Shown here: positions 15,836 through 24,487 of the stretch, piece by piece
Position numbering within the stretch: position 1 is the first letter of the stretch
Layout: each line of letters begins with the position of its first letter
DNA from: Microbacterium sp. YJN-G
GTDB taxonomy: Bacteria; Actinomycetota; Actinomycetes; Actinomycetales; Microbacteriaceae
Direction: 5' to 3'
Assembly (NCBI RefSeq): GCF_015040615.1
Contig: NZ_CP060402.1
Span: forward strand, 62,001 to 126,000
DNA length: 64,000 nucleotides
Translations under genes and position numbers: made by a program
The notes under the pieces: model-generated
Database searches by the model: none
What the model saw: the letters and a program-made list of their open reading frames with translations, nothing else
What the model was told of the DNA's origin: nothing

Positions 15836-15861
15836 GTCACATCTCCTCGGTGCGGATCGTC
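15835..15861 (+). promoter_or_regulatory. ECF41 target promoter (TGTCACA-N16-CGTC)
   Basis: TGTCACA (15835-15841), a 16-nt spacer and CGTC (15858-15861) match the -35 and -10 elements I recall for ECF41 sigma factors. It points to the epimerase gene at 15928, leaving a leader of about 60 nt with an AGAGAGGA site. The -35 overlaps the first base of the sigma-factor ATG. Confidence 0.75.
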
Positions 15862-15927
15862 ATGACCTCGACGGACGCGCGGGCCGGAATGTGACCGGCC
15901 GGCGCACACGAAGAGAGGACCACCACC

Positions 15928-16674
15928 ATGAACACCCCGATTCTCGTCACCGGCGGCACCGGAACCATCGGCCGCCGCACCGTGCCGCTGCTGCGCGCAG
16001 CCGGCCGCGACGTGCGGATCCTCACCCGGCATCCGAGGGCGTCCGAGCCGGGCGTCGAGCACGTCGCCGGTGACACCGTGCGCGGCACGGGTCTCGATGC
16101 GGCGCTCGCCGGAGTCGCCACGGTACTGCATCTGGCAGGCGGCGCAAAGGGCGACGACGTCGCGGCGCAGACCCTCGTGGCCGCCGCGCAGCGGGCCGGA
16201 GTGCGGCATCTCGTGCTGATCTCGGTGATCGGCGCCGACCGGATGCCCATCGGATACTTCCGCATGAAGGCCGCCGCCGAGCGGACCGTCGAGCAGAGCG
16301 GCATCCCGTTCACGATCCTGCGCGTCGCGCAGCTGCACGAGTTCGCCGTGCCGATCGTGAAGACCCTCTCGAACATGCGCATCGCCCCGCGCGGGCTGCG
16401 GTTCGAATCGGTGGGCGTCGACGATGTGGCAGCCCGGCTCGCCGAGCTCACCCTGGGTGATCCGGCGGGACGGGTCGCCGACCTCGCCGGCCCGCAGGTG
16501 CACGAGGTGGCCGAGATGGTGCGCTCCTTCGACAGCGCCTGCGGCACGTCGCGGCGCAGTCTCGGCATCCGCATCCCCGGCGCCGTCGGGCGGGCCTACC
16601 GGGCCGGCGACAACCTCGCCGACCCGTCCGTGGTGCGCGGACGCACCACGTGGGAGGAGTTCCTCGCCGCGTGA
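15928..16674 (+). CDS. Atypical SDR / NmrA-like NAD(P)-binding protein
   Basis: The product has 248 residues and the extended Rossmann motif TGGTGTIG near the N-terminus, with VLHLAGGAKGDD and HLVLISVIGADRMP as core strands. The classical YxxxK is represented by YFRMK (Tyr/Lys spacing kept). It is the epimerase-type partner expected beside an ECF41 sigma factor (the carboxymuconolactone decarboxylase, oxidoreductase or epimerase class). The TGTCACA/CGTC promoter indicates that the divergent sigma factor activates it. The substrate is unknown; redox or electrophile defence is a reasonable guess. Confidence 0.85.
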   Translation: MNTPILVTGGTGTIGRRTVPLLRAAGRDVRILTRHPRASEPGVEHVAGDTVRGTGLDAALAGVATVLHLAGGAKGDDVAAQTLVAAAQRAGVRHLVLISVIGADRMPIGYFRMKAAAERTVEQSGIPFTILRVAQLHEFAVPIVKTLSNMRIAPRGLRFESVGVDDVAARLAELTLGDPAGRVADLAGPQVHEVAEMVRSFDSACGTSRRSLGIRIPGAVGRAYRAGDNLADPSVVRGRTTWEEFLAA

Positions 16675-16680
16675 CGGGCT

Positions 16681-16703
16681 CTGATCCGACCGCGCCGGAT
16701 CAG
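16681..16703. terminator. Bidirectional hairpin between convergent genes
   Basis: CTGATCCG (16681-16688) pairs with CGGATCAG (16696-16703) across a 7-nt loop. It lies between the epimerase stop and the convergent PhnA-like stop, which it overlaps. There is no U-tract, as is common in high-GC actinobacteria. Confidence 0.65.
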
Positions 16704-17050
16704 GCCTTCTTCACGAGGCTCGACTTCAGCAGCATCGCGCCGAATCCGTCGACCTTGCAGTCGATGTCGTGCCCGTTCACCGGCGGGATGAGGCGGATGC
16801 TGCGCACCTTCGTGCCGGCCTTGATGCCCTGCGGGGAGCCCTTGACCTTGATGGTCGTGGTGACCACGACGGTGTCGCCGTCGGCGAGGACGTTGCCGAC
16901 GGCATCCTTCACGACCGGCTCGGCGGGAGCATCGGACTCGGATGCCGTCTCTGACGGCACCCATTCGTGACCGCACATCGGGCAGACGAGCAGGGCGCCC
17001 ATCTCGTAGGCGTGCTCGCTCGAGCATTCGGGGCAGAGGGGGAGGGCCAT
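16700..17050 (-). CDS. PhnA/YjdM-family zinc-ribbon protein
   Basis: The product has 116 residues. The N-terminal zinc ribbon (CPECSSEHAYEMGALLVCPM, then CGHEW) is followed by the conserved PhnA C-terminal barrel (DGDTVVVTTTIKVKG, SIRLIPPVNGHDIDCKVDGF). The family was named from the phosphonate locus, but no phosphonate genes are present here and its biochemical role is unsettled. The ATG is 6 nt after TACGGT and probably leaderless. It is divergent from the ArsR-SulP operon. Confidence 0.9.
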   Translation of the reverse strand: MALPLCPECSSEHAYEMGALLVCPMCGHEWVPSETASESDAPAEPVVKDAVGNVLADGDTVVVTTTIKVKGSPQGIKAGTKVRSIRLIPPVNGHDIDCKVDGFGAMLLKSSLVKKA

Positions 17051-17056
17051 GCACCC

Positions 17057-17062
17057 ACCGTA
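17057..17062 (-). promoter_or_regulatory. Leaderless -10 box of the PhnA-like gene
   Basis: TACGGT on the minus strand, 6 nt (gggtgc) and ATG. It partly overlaps the palindrome TATCGCGATA (17061-17070). Confidence 0.6.
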
Positions 17063-17069
17063 TCGCGAT

Positions 17070-17085
17070 ATGATGAAGTCGTCAT
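17070..17085. promoter_or_regulatory. Candidate ArsR operator
   Basis: The inverted repeat ATGATGA-AG-TCGTCAT lies beside TATCGCGATA in the divergent PhnA/ArsR gap. Its place about 65 bp before the ArsR gene makes autoregulation likely. Confidence 0.5.
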
Positions 17086-17148
17086 GTCGGGCGGGATGCT
17101 GATGAGCTGACGCCGCCGAGCGAATGAGCCGAAGAGAGGGGAGAGCGG

Positions 17149-17511
17149 ATGCTGAGCGATCCGAACCGGCCGCTGTACGAGGTGAAGGCCGGCCTGTTCA
17201 AGGGTCTCGCGCACCCCATCCGCATCCGCATCCTCGAGGTGCTCTCGGCTGCGCCCGAGGCGTCCGTCTCGGAACTCCTCGACGTCGTCGACCTCGAGGC
17301 CTCGCACGTCTCGCAGCACCTCGCCGTGCTGCGTCGCAACCGGCTGGTCGTCTCCGAGCGCCGCGGCAGCCTGGTGTACTACCGGCTCGCGTACCCGCAG
17401 GTCGCCGACCTGCTGCGCGTGGCCCGCACCCTGCTCGGCGAGATCCTGCAGACCACCCAGCAGCAGCTGACCGAGCGTGAGGGGCTGCCCGAGATTCCAG
17501 TGCGGGCATGA
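17149..17511 (+). CDS. ArsR-family winged-helix regulator
   Basis: The product has 120 residues with the ArsR fold: LAHPIRIRILEVLSAAPEAS, the recognition region LEASHVSQHLAVLRR and the wing ERRGSLVYYRL. It has no Cys residues, so the metal-thiolate sensing of classical ArsR is excluded and another signal must be used. It overlaps the SulP gene by 4 bp (ATGA) and must be co-transcribed with it. A GAGGGGAGAG site precedes the ATG. Confidence 0.9.
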   Translation: MLSDPNRPLYEVKAGLFKGLAHPIRIRILEVLSAAPEASVSELLDVVDLEASHVSQHLAVLRRNRLVVSERRGSLVYYRLAYPQVADLLRVARTLLGEILQTTQQQLTEREGLPEIPVRA

Positions 17512-19163
17512 GTGCGGTCATGAGCACAGGAACGAGCGCGCGCGGGCTGCTCGCGCTGCTTCCCTCGCGCACCGACTACCGTGCCGTGCCGCGCACCTGG
17601 CGCGCCGATCTGCTGGCCGGCCTCACCGTCGGCATCGTCGCTCTGCCGCTCGCGCTCGCCTTCGGCGTCAGCTCGGGTGCGGGGGCTGAGAGCGGCCTGG
17701 TCACCGCGATCATCGCGGGCATCGTCGCGGCGATCTTCGGCGGATCGAACGTGCAGGTCTCCGGGCCCACCGGCGCGATGGTGGTCGTGCTCGCCCCGAT
17801 CATGGCCTCGCAGGGCACCGGGGCGCTCGCTCTGATCTGCCTGCTCTCCGGTGTGATCGTGCTGCTGGCCGGCGCGCTGCGGCTCGGGCGGACCATCAGC
17901 TACATCCCGTGGCCGGTCATCGAGGGGTTCACGCTCGGCATCGCGGTGATCATCTTCCTGCAGCAGGTGCCCACCGCCACCGGCACGCAGCCGGGCGAGA
18001 GCACCAACGCCGCGGTCTCTGCCGTGCAGGCCGCGCTCACCGCGACCTGGCCGAAACTCGGCTGGTCGCTGCTGCTGGTCGCACTCGTCGTGGCGATCAT
18101 GCTCGTCGGCGCGCGCTTCGCGCCGCGGTTCCCGGCATCCCTCGTCGCGATCTTCATCGCCGGCCTGCTCGCGGCCCTCCTCGACCTGCCCGTCGACGTC
18201 ATCGGCGAACTGCCCGCCCGCCTGCCCGCGCCGACCCTGCCCGTCGTCGAGCTGCACGCCGCGGCCGGCCTGGTCGGCCCGGCTCTCGCGGTCGCCGCAC
18301 TCGCCGCGATCGAATCGCTGCTGGCGGCGCGGGTCGCCGCCAGCATCTCGGACACCGGCCCGTACGACGCCGACCGGGAACTGGTCGGCCAGGGGCTGGC
18401 ATCCATCGCCTCGGGGCTGTTCGGCGGGATGCCGGCCACCGGCGCCATCGCCCGCACGGCGGTCAGCATCCGCGCCGGTGCACGCACCCGCCTCGCCGCG
18501 GTCGTGCACGGCCTGCTGCTGCTGGCGATCGTGCTGGTCGGGGCGTCGGTGGTCTCGCGGATCCCGCTCGCGGCGCTGGCGGGGGTGCTCATGGTCACGG
18601 CCTGCCGCATGGTCGCGCCGGCGACGGTGCGCGCGGTGATGGGATCGACGAGGGCGGATGCCGTGGTCTTCGTCGTTACGGCGATCGTGACGGTGAGTGT
18701 CGACCTCGTCTACGCGGTGCTGATCGGGCTGCTCGCGGCCGGGTTCTTCGCGCTGCGTCAGCTCGCGAAGGCCAGCGGCGTGCACCGCGAGGAGCTGCCC
18801 GGAGCCGCGCAGCCCGGGGATGAGCGCATCGCCGTGTTCCGGCTCGAGGGTGCACTGTTCTTCGGTGCGGCGGAGCGGATGCTCGAACGCGTCAGCACGC
18901 TGCGCGACATCGAGGTCGTGGTCATCCGGATGTCGCAGCTGCAGATCCTCGACGCGACGGGCGCGCAGGTGATCACCGACATGATCCACTCGCTGGAGCG
19001 GCGCGGTATCACCGTGCTGGTCAAGGGCATCCAGCCGCAGCACCTGCAGCTCGCCGAGCGGGTCGGCGTGCTGGCGTCGCTACGGCACCAGAACCACCTC
19101 TTCGACGACCTGGCCGCTGCGGCCGCGCACGCGCGCAGCCACGTCGCCCGCGCCGCCGTCTGA
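17508..19163 (+). CDS. SulP-family anion transporter with STAS domain
   Basis: This inner-membrane protein has 551 residues. A transport domain of about 12 helices carries the SulP signature around VGIVALPLALAFGVSSGAG, and the C-terminal STAS domain begins near residue 435 (ERIAVFRLEGALFFGAAE) with the loop ILDATGAQVI. SulP proteins carry sulfate, bicarbonate, dicarboxylates and other anions; substrate cannot be read from sequence. It is the second gene of an ArsR-led operon and is probably derepressed when ArsR binds its ligand. Confidence 0.9.
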   Translation: MSAVMSTGTSARGLLALLPSRTDYRAVPRTWRADLLAGLTVGIVALPLALAFGVSSGAGAESGLVTAIIAGIVAAIFGGSNVQVSGPTGAMVVVLAPIMASQGTGALALICLLSGVIVLLAGALRLGRTISYIPWPVIEGFTLGIAVIIFLQQVPTATGTQPGESTNAAVSAVQAALTATWPKLGWSLLLVALVVAIMLVGARFAPRFPASLVAIFIAGLLAALLDLPVDVIGELPARLPAPTLPVVELHAAAGLVGPALAVAALAAIESLLAARVAASISDTGPYDADRELVGQGLASIASGLFGGMPATGAIARTAVSIRAGARTRLAAVVHGLLLLAIVLVGASVVSRIPLAALAGVLMVTACRMVAPATVRAVMGSTRADAVVFVVTAIVTVSVDLVYAVLIGLLAAGFFALRQLAKASGVHREELPGAAQPGDERIAVFRLEGALFFGAAERMLERVSTLRDIEVVVIRMSQLQILDATGAQVITDMIHSLERRGITVLVKGIQPQHLQLAERVGVLASLRHQNHLFDDLAAAAAHARSHVARAAV

Positions 19164-19181
19164 CCCGCCGACCGCGGGTCA
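19161..19181. terminator. Hairpin terminator after the SulP gene
   Basis: TGACCCG (19161-19167) pairs with CGGGTCA (19175-19181) and starts at the SulP stop codon. ACCACC and GGTGGT further on (19184-19214) could form a second stem before the convergent FUSC gene. Confidence 0.6.
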
Positions 19182-19216
19182 CAACCACCCACCCGTCCGA
19201 GACGCGGTAGTGGTGG

Positions 19217-20254
19217 TCAGCGCTCGGCGCGCAGTTCGTCGTGGATGCGGCGCAGATCCTCCATCAGCGAGCCGACCAGGATCCAGTGATCGGATGCCGG
19301 CGGCCGCACCACGAGTGGCGCTGTCAGCGCCGGGATCGCCGAGGTGAGCGCATCGGGCTCGGGCACGGCATCCGCCGCCTGCACCGCCAGCCGGGCGTCG
19401 TGACCGGCGCGGCGCAGCTGTTCGGCGATCGCCCGCACCGCGGGGTCGGTTGCGAGGGCATCGTCGTAGTGGTCGAAACAGGCGCGGGTCATCCCGATCA
19501 CCTGCGTCACGACCGGCGAGAGCCGATCGAGCAGGGCACGCAGCTCGACGAGGTCGTCGCGGTGGCGCGAGCGTCGCGGGTTCAGCGACAGCGACTCCTC
19601 ACCGGCGACCAGGGATGCCTCGGCGGCATCCTTCATCGGCCGCAGCAACCGCGCCTCGAGCATCAGCTCCTCACGCTGCGCCGGGGTGAGGGTGGCGGGC
19701 AGGGCGTCGGCGAGCCTGTCGAGGGATGCCGCGAGCTCGCGGCCCAGCATCCCGATGTCGCGCCGGGCCGGGGCGGTGAGCACCGGCGGCACGATCGCGA
19801 CGTTGACGATGAAGCCGATGGCCGCGCCGATCAGCGTCTCGATGATCCGGTCGACCGCGTAGTCGGGGCTCGACGACCCCAGTGCGAGCACGAGCACCGC
19901 CGAGATCGCCACCTGATTGCCCGTACCAGGCGAGGCGCGCAGCGCCCACGCGATGAGCATCGCCACCACGATCGCCGCCAGCACCACCCAGCTCTGCGCA
20001 CCCAGCAGCAGGCTCAGCAGCACCGCGATGACCACGCCAGCGATCACCCCGGCGCTGCGCTCGAGCGCCTTCACCAGCGACTGGTTCACGCTGGGCTGCA
20101 CCACCAGCAGCGCGGCGATCGCCGCGAACACCGGCAGCGGCCCCGGGATCAGCCAGCCCGCGAGAAGCCAGGCCGCGATCGTCGCCGCAGCCGACTTCAG
20201 CACCTGCAGCAGCGGAGCGCGGCGGGCGGACTGGATCGCGGCGGGGATGCGCAT
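19217..20254 (-). CDS. FUSC-family (aromatic acid exporter-like) membrane protein
   Basis: The product has 345 residues. Six N-terminal helices (about 20-160, including WLLAGWLIPGPLPVFAAIAA) form the FUSC module, followed by a soluble helical domain with SLNPRRSRHRDDLVELRALL. FUSC/ArAE proteins export aromatic carboxylates, but the family is broad, so export of a small organic anion is only likely. A TACCGT box 6 nt before the ATG suggests a leaderless own transcript, although deoD lies upstream on the same strand with a gap of 59 bp. Confidence 0.82.
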   Translation of the reverse strand: MRIPAAIQSARRAPLLQVLKSAAATIAAWLLAGWLIPGPLPVFAAIAALLVVQPSVNQSLVKALERSAGVIAGVVIAVLLSLLLGAQSWVVLAAIVVAMLIAWALRASPGTGNQVAISAVLVLALGSSSPDYAVDRIIETLIGAAIGFIVNVAIVPPVLTAPARRDIGMLGRELAASLDRLADALPATLTPAQREELMLEARLLRPMKDAAEASLVAGEESLSLNPRRSRHRDDLVELRALLDRLSPVVTQVIGMTRACFDHYDDALATDPAVRAIAEQLRRAGHDARLAVQAADAVPEPDALTSAIPALTAPLVVRPPASDHWILVGSLMEDLRRIHDELRAER

Positions 20255-20260
20255 GGCTCA

Positions 20261-20266
20261 ACGGTA
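20261..20266 (-). promoter_or_regulatory. Leaderless -10 box of the FUSC gene
   Basis: TACCGT on the minus strand, 6 nt (tgagcc) and ATG at 20254. Confidence 0.5.
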
Positions 20267-20313
20267 GCCCGGCTGCGCCCCTTGGAACGGGAGGCGAAAC
20301 CGGCCCCAAACTC

Positions 20314-21024
20314 TCAGGTGGTCGCCGCGCGCAGCGCGATCTCGATCATGTCGCCGAAGGTCTGTTCGCGCTCCTTGGCGGTGGTCTCCTCGCCGGTGAC
20401 GATGTGGTCGCTGACCGTGCAGATCGCGAGCGCCCGGCGACCGTAGTAGGCGGCGAGCGTGTAGAGGCCGGCGGCCTCCATCTCCACGCCCAGGATGCCG
20501 TGCTCGACGAACGGCGCCGTGAGCTCGGGGCGGGTGCTGTAGAACTGGTCGCTCGAGAACAGCTGACCCACGTGCACCGCGCTTCGCAGCTCGAGCGACT
20601 CGCTCGCCTCGACGGCGGCGCGCAGCAGCGAGAAGTCGGCGACGGGCGCGTAGTCGAGTCCGTGGAAGCGCACCCGGTTGATGCCCGAGTCGGTGCTCGC
20701 GCCGTTGGCGATGATGATGTCGCGCACCTTGAGCTTCTCGGTCAGCGCCCCGCACGACCCGACCCGCACGATGGTCTGCACGTCGTAGGAGTCGAACAGC
20801 TCGTTGGCGTAGATCGCCATCGACGGCTGCCCCATGCCCGAGCCCTGCACCGAGACGCGGTGCCCGTTCCACGTGCCGGTGAAGCCCAGCATCCCGCGCA
20901 CCTCGCTGTAGAGGCGGGCGTCGTCGAGGAAGTTCTCGGCGATCCATTTCGCCCGCAGCGGGTCTCCGGGGAACAGGACGACGGGGGCGATCTCACCGGG
21001 CGCGGCGGCGATGTGGGTGCTCAT
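20314..21024 (-). CDS. deoD: Purine-nucleoside phosphorylase
   Basis: The product has 236 residues, the normal length of the hexameric bacterial enzyme. It phosphorolyses purine (deoxy)nucleosides in salvage. Visible family motifs are [15 protein letters not shown] (phosphate-binding), [24 protein letters not shown], and the base/ribose site [12 protein letters not shown] with SDHI near the end. The ATG follows a TACGCT box by 6 nt, so it is probably leaderless. The long frame upstream of this ATG runs antisense through the neighbouring membrane-protein gene and is not real. Confidence 0.95.
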   Translation of the reverse strand: MSTHIAAAPGEIAPVVLFPGDPLRAKWIAENFLDDARLYSEVRGMLGFTGTWNGHRVSVQGSGMGQPSMAIYANELFDSYDVQTIVRVGSCGALTEKLKVRDIIIANGASTDSGINRVRFHGLDYAPVADFSLLRAAVEASESLELRSAVHVGQLFSSDQFYSTRPELTAPFVEHGILGVEMEAAGLYTLAAYYGRRALAICTVSDHIVTGEETTAKEREQTFGDMIEIALRAATT

Positions 21025-21030
21025 GCACCC

Positions 21031-21036
21031 AGCGTA
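21031..21036 (-). promoter_or_regulatory. Leaderless -10 box of deoD
   Basis: TACGCT on the minus strand, then gggtgc and ATG. The block from the box to the ATG differs in one base from that of the PhnA-like gene. Confidence 0.6.
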
Positions 21037-21064
21037 TGGGGGACCGGCATGGTTCGATGGACGG

Positions 21065-22120
21065 GTGCCGACGGACATCGAGCGGATGCTGCGCGAGCAG
21101 GCCCGTGCCCTCTGGGCCACGGCGATCTGCTTCGCCGTCGGCGTGCTCGCGGGCACGGCCGTGCTGTGGGGCGCGGCCCGCCCGTTCAGCGGTGACGGCT
21201 CGGTGATCATCCCGACGGCGCTGGTCGCCGGAGTCATCTCGGCTGCGGCGTTCGTCGTGAGCACGCGGATGCACCGGGCCGGTGAGACCGCGCCGATGCC
21301 GCTGTGGCAGACGCTCGTCTCGAACATCAGCGAGGCCGCGGTCACGCTCGCGCTCGCCGGGGTGACCGGGCTCGGCGTGCTGCTGGCCGGCGAGGTGCTC
21401 GCCACCGGACTGCAGGGGCTCGAACTGCCGCCGATCGGCGGCGGTGCGTTCACGGGAGTCGCCTCCGCCATCGGCGGAAGGCTCGCGTTCCGCACCGGCA
21501 TCCGCCTGGGCACCCGCGACATCGCGGGGCTGCTGTTCGCCTTCCTCATCATCGGCACACTGTTCGCGATGCTCACCGCGGCCGACGCCGCCTGGTGGGA
21601 GAGCAGCTTCTCGGACCTCGGCATCGGCGCCGGCGGCTGGGCGTTCAACGGCACCGTGATCACCGCGGGTCTGCTGATCGCGACGACCGGCTCGTACCTG
21701 GGGCGCGACCTGCACCGGATGCTGGGCGACCCGGCGCTGCGCGGGATCGCCGCCGTCGTGCTCGCCTGGGCAGGCGCCGGACTCGCGCTCGCCGGCGTCG
21801 GTCTGCTGCCGCTCGATCGCGTGCCGGTCGCCCACGCGATCGCCGCATTCGCGACGCTGGCCCTGATCCTCGCGGCGGCGATCATGACGACGTCGCTGAT
21901 GGCAGAACTGCGGATGCTGCGCATCCTCACCACCGTGCTGGTGGTGCTCGTCGCGCTCGCGGTCGCGCTCGCCTTCGGATTCGGGATGCTGTCGGTCGCG
22001 GCGCTCGAGGCGGTGGTCGTCGGACTGGTGCTGCTGTGGCTGGCGACGCTCGTGCAGCTGCTCTGCATCCTGGCCCCCGCCGAGTCCCGGCCCTCCGCCC
22101 GCCGCTCCCCGCTGCGCTGA
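21065..22120 (+). CDS. Hypothetical polytopic membrane protein
   Basis: The product has 351 residues and about nine or ten hydrophobic helices (for example [20 protein letters not shown] and [20 protein letters not shown]). I recognise no transporter signature. The GTG at 21065 is chosen because TTCGAT sits 6 nt before it and because it lies outside the divergent deoD gene; the ATG at 21086 is an alternative. It is monocistronic and converges on the AlkD-like gene (8-bp gap). Confidence 0.75.
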   Translation: MPTDIERMLREQARALWATAICFAVGVLAGTAVLWGAARPFSGDGSVIIPTALVAGVISAAAFVVSTRMHRAGETAPMPLWQTLVSNISEAAVTLALAGVTGLGVLLAGEVLATGLQGLELPPIGGGAFTGVASAIGGRLAFRTGIRLGTRDIAGLLFAFLIIGTLFAMLTAADAAWWESSFSDLGIGAGGWAFNGTVITAGLLIATTGSYLGRDLHRMLGDPALRGIAAVVLAWAGAGLALAGVGLLPLDRVPVAHAIAAFATLALILAAAIMTTSLMAELRMLRILTTVLVVLVALAVALAFGFGMLSVAALEAVVVGLVLLWLATLVQLLCILAPAESRPSARRSPLR

Positions 22121-22128
22121 GTGCAGCG

Positions 22129-22794
22129 TCAGCCCTGGCGGCGCACCATCTCGGCGATCCAGAGGGGAGCGAACGGCGAGGTGCAGTTCGGCGGCACCGG
22201 GTAGTCGGCGAGCACCTGCAGCCGCTCGCCGATCGCGACGGCACGCTCGCGCAGTGCCGGGTGGTGGATGCCGATGTACGCGAGGGTCTCGTTCATCGCC
22301 CACTGCTCGCGCGAGGGCGCGTCGCGCAGCTCGCGCTCGATGCGATCCAGCAGCCCGTCCAGGTTCAGCCCGTCCGGCTTCTTCGCCACGCGCACCGAGG
22401 TCAGCGACCACGCGGCGGCCCGGGCATCGGCATCCGCATCGTCGATCCAGCGCAGCCGCAGGTCGTCGCCGAGAGGCGACTTCTTCGCGATGTAGTTCAC
22501 CAGCCAGTCGTGCGCCTTGGCGCTGAGGGTTCCGCGCAGCATCCGGTCGATCTCATCCGCCGACAGTTCGCGGGGCTTGGCGATCAGCAGACCGAGCAGC
22601 TGTCCGGCGACGTCGCCGCTGTCCCACAGCTCACGGGCCAGATCCGTCGATGTCCCGACTTGCTTGGCGAGACCGCGCATCTTCGACAGGTTGACCCCGT
22701 GCGCATCGCCGTGCCGCTCGTTCACGGCTCGTGCCTTCGGATCCTCGAGGGCGGCGAGCGCGGCGAGTGCGTCAGCGGCGGTCATCGACGGCAT
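22129..22794 (-). CDS. AlkD-family DNA alkylation repair protein
   Basis: The product has 221 residues and is all helical, with the HEAT-like pattern of DNA alkylation repair proteins: GVNLSKMRGLAKQVGTSTDL, DSGDVAGQLLGLLIA, WAMNETLAYIGIHHPALRER. AlkD removes bulky or cationic alkylated bases such as 3-methyladenine. Here the usual Trp/Asp pair cannot be placed with certainty, so activity is inferred. TACTCT lies 6 nt before the ATG at 22794. A second ATG three codons on (22785) is possible. Confidence 0.82.
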   Translation of the reverse strand: MPSMTAADALAALAALEDPKARAVNERHGDAHGVNLSKMRGLAKQVGTSTDLARELWDSGDVAGQLLGLLIAKPRELSADEIDRMLRGTLSAKAHDWLVNYIAKKSPLGDDLRLRWIDDADADARAAAWSLTSVRVAKKPDGLNLDGLLDRIERELRDAPSREQWAMNETLAYIGIHHPALRERAVAIGERLQVLADYPVPPNCTSPFAPLWIAEMVRRQG

Positions 22795-22800
22795 GGTCTC

Positions 22801-22806
22801 AGAGTA
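22801..22806 (-). promoter_or_regulatory. Leaderless -10 box of the AlkD-like gene
   Basis: TACTCT on the minus strand, 6 nt (gagacc) and ATG at 22794. Confidence 0.5.
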
Positions 22807-22891
22807 ATCGCGCGTCGCCCTGGCAGGGGAGCCGCACCCTGTGGCAGGGTCGGAGGCAACAGCGGTGCCGTGCACCGCAGAAGGGACGACG

Positions 22892-24406
22892 ATGTCCGAT
22901 CAGATCTTCCTCTATCTCGCTCTGGGGCTGTACTTCGCGGCGATGCTGCTCATCGGCTACCTCGCCTACCGCCGTACCGATGACCACGAGGACTACATGC
23001 TCGGCGGACGCAACCTGCCGCCGTGGGTCGCAGCGCTCAGCGCCGGGGCATCCGACATGTCGGGATGGCTGGTGATGGGCCTTCCCGGCGCGATCTTCCT
23101 GACCGGCCTCATCGAGGCGTGGATCGCGATCGGCCTCACCATCGGCGCCTACCTGAACTGGCTGCTGGTCGCCCCGCGACTGCGCGCCTACACCGAGGTA
23201 TCGCGCAACTCCATCACGGTGCCGAGCTTCTTCGAGAACCGGCTGCGCGACAGCACCCGGCTGCTGCGCATCCTCTCGGGCCTGGTCGTGCTGGTGTTCT
23301 TCACCTTCTACATCTCCTCGGGAATGGTCGCAGGCGGCGTCTTCTTCGAGAGCTCCTTCAACGGCGACTACCTCGTCGGGATGCTGCTGGTCGGCGGCAT
23401 CACCCTGCTGTACACGCTCTTCGGCGGGTTCCTGGGCGCCTCGTTCACCGATGTGGTGCAGGGCCTGATGATGGTCATCGCCCTGATCGTCGTGCCGATC
23501 TCGGCGGTCATCGCCGTCGGCGGCATCGACGAGACCACCTCGCTGATCGCCGAGAACGCCGGCTCCGGGCACCTGTCGATGCTCGGCGGGGCCGCGGTCA
23601 CCGGCGGCACGGTGATCGCGATCATCTCGGCGCTGGCCTGGGGCCTGGGCTACTTCGGGCAGCCGCACATCATCGTGCGGTTCATGGCGCTGCGCTCGCC
23701 GCAGGAGGCCAAGTCGGCCCGCCGCATCGGCATCTCGTGGATGATCGTCTCGCTGTGCGGCGCGATCCTCTCGGGCCTGGTCGGCATCGCCTACATGGCC
23801 TCGCAGGGCATCGACCTCTCCAACCCCGAGACGGTCGTGCTGGTGATGTCGCAGACTCTGCTGCATCCGTTCATCGCCGGCCTCATCCTCGCCGCGGTGC
23901 TCGCCGCCATCATGAGCACCATCTCGAGCCAGCTGATCGTGTGCTCGTCGGCGCTCGTCGAAGACCTGTACAAAGTGTTCCGCAAGCAGCCGCCGAACCC
24001 GAAGTCGCTGGTGCTGATGGGCCGCCTGGCGGTGCTGGCCGTGGCGATCATCGCGATCGTGCTCGCCATCACCCCGAACGACACGATCCTCGGCCTGGTG
24101 GCGTTCGCCTGGGCCGGGTTCGGTGCGGCGTTCGGCCCGATCATCCTGCTGAGCCTGTTCTGGCGCAAGCTCACCAACTGGGGCGCGCTCGCAGGCATGT
24201 TCGTCGGCGCCGCCACGGTGTTCATCTGGAGCAGCCTCGGCACCGGACTGTACGAGCTGCTGCCGGCGTTCGTGCTGGCCCTGATCGTCGCGGTCGTGGT
24301 GAGCTTGGCCACCTACCGCCACAACGAGGAGATCCAGCGGGAGTTCACCGACACCGGCACGCTGCTCACGGTGCCCCGTCCGCACGCGGTCGGCGACACC
24401 CCCTGA
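22892..24406 (+). CDS. putP: Sodium/proline symporter
   Basis: This SSS-family transporter has 504 residues and 13 predicted helices, matching PutP. The Na+/substrate region reads LSAGASDMSGWLVMGLPGAI (TM2, with the SxxSG-like core) and FGQPHIIVRFMALRS (the TM6-7 signature), and AAIMSTISSQLIVCSSAL provides the Na2-site serine/threonine pair. It imports proline with sodium for nutrition or osmoprotection. AAGGGACGACG precedes the ATG. It ends in a strong hairpin. Confidence 0.94.
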   Translation: MSDQIFLYLALGLYFAAMLLIGYLAYRRTDDHEDYMLGGRNLPPWVAALSAGASDMSGWLVMGLPGAIFLTGLIEAWIAIGLTIGAYLNWLLVAPRLRAYTEVSRNSITVPSFFENRLRDSTRLLRILSGLVVLVFFTFYISSGMVAGGVFFESSFNGDYLVGMLLVGGITLLYTLFGGFLGASFTDVVQGLMMVIALIVVPISAVIAVGGIDETTSLIAENAGSGHLSMLGGAAVTGGTVIAIISALAWGLGYFGQPHIIVRFMALRSPQEAKSARRIGISWMIVSLCGAILSGLVGIAYMASQGIDLSNPETVVLVMSQTLLHPFIAGLILAAVLAAIMSTISSQLIVCSSALVEDLYKVFRKQPPNPKSLVLMGRLAVLAVAIIAIVLAITPNDTILGLVAFAWAGFGAAFGPIILLSLFWRKLTNWGALAGMFVGAATVFIWSSLGTGLYELLPAFVLALIVAVVVSLATYRHNEEIQREFTDTGTLLTVPRPHAVGDTP

Positions 24407-24411
24407 CGACC

Positions 24412-24444
24412 ACCGGCGGGCGCACGGACGGTGCGCCCGCCGGT
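24412..24444 (+). terminator. Strong hairpin after putP
   Basis: ACCGGCGGGCGCAC (24412-24425) pairs perfectly with GTGCGCCCGCCGGT (24431-24444) around a 5-nt loop, 5 bp after the putP stop. No U-tract follows. Confidence 0.85.
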
Positions 24445-24487
24445 AGGGTGTGATCGTCAACACGGCGGCACATCTCACCGGAGCGTC

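Noticed and set aside
16700-17050. Phosphonate utilisation role for the PhnA-like gene
   Set aside because: No other phn genes are present, and the family name is historical; only the zinc-ribbon fold is supported.
17379-19043. Open frame of 554 codons on the minus strand opposite the SulP gene
   Set aside because: It is His/Arg/Asp-rich with no fold-like pattern and lies fully antisense to a gene with clear SulP and STAS motifs. Such frames are a by-product of GC-rich codon use.
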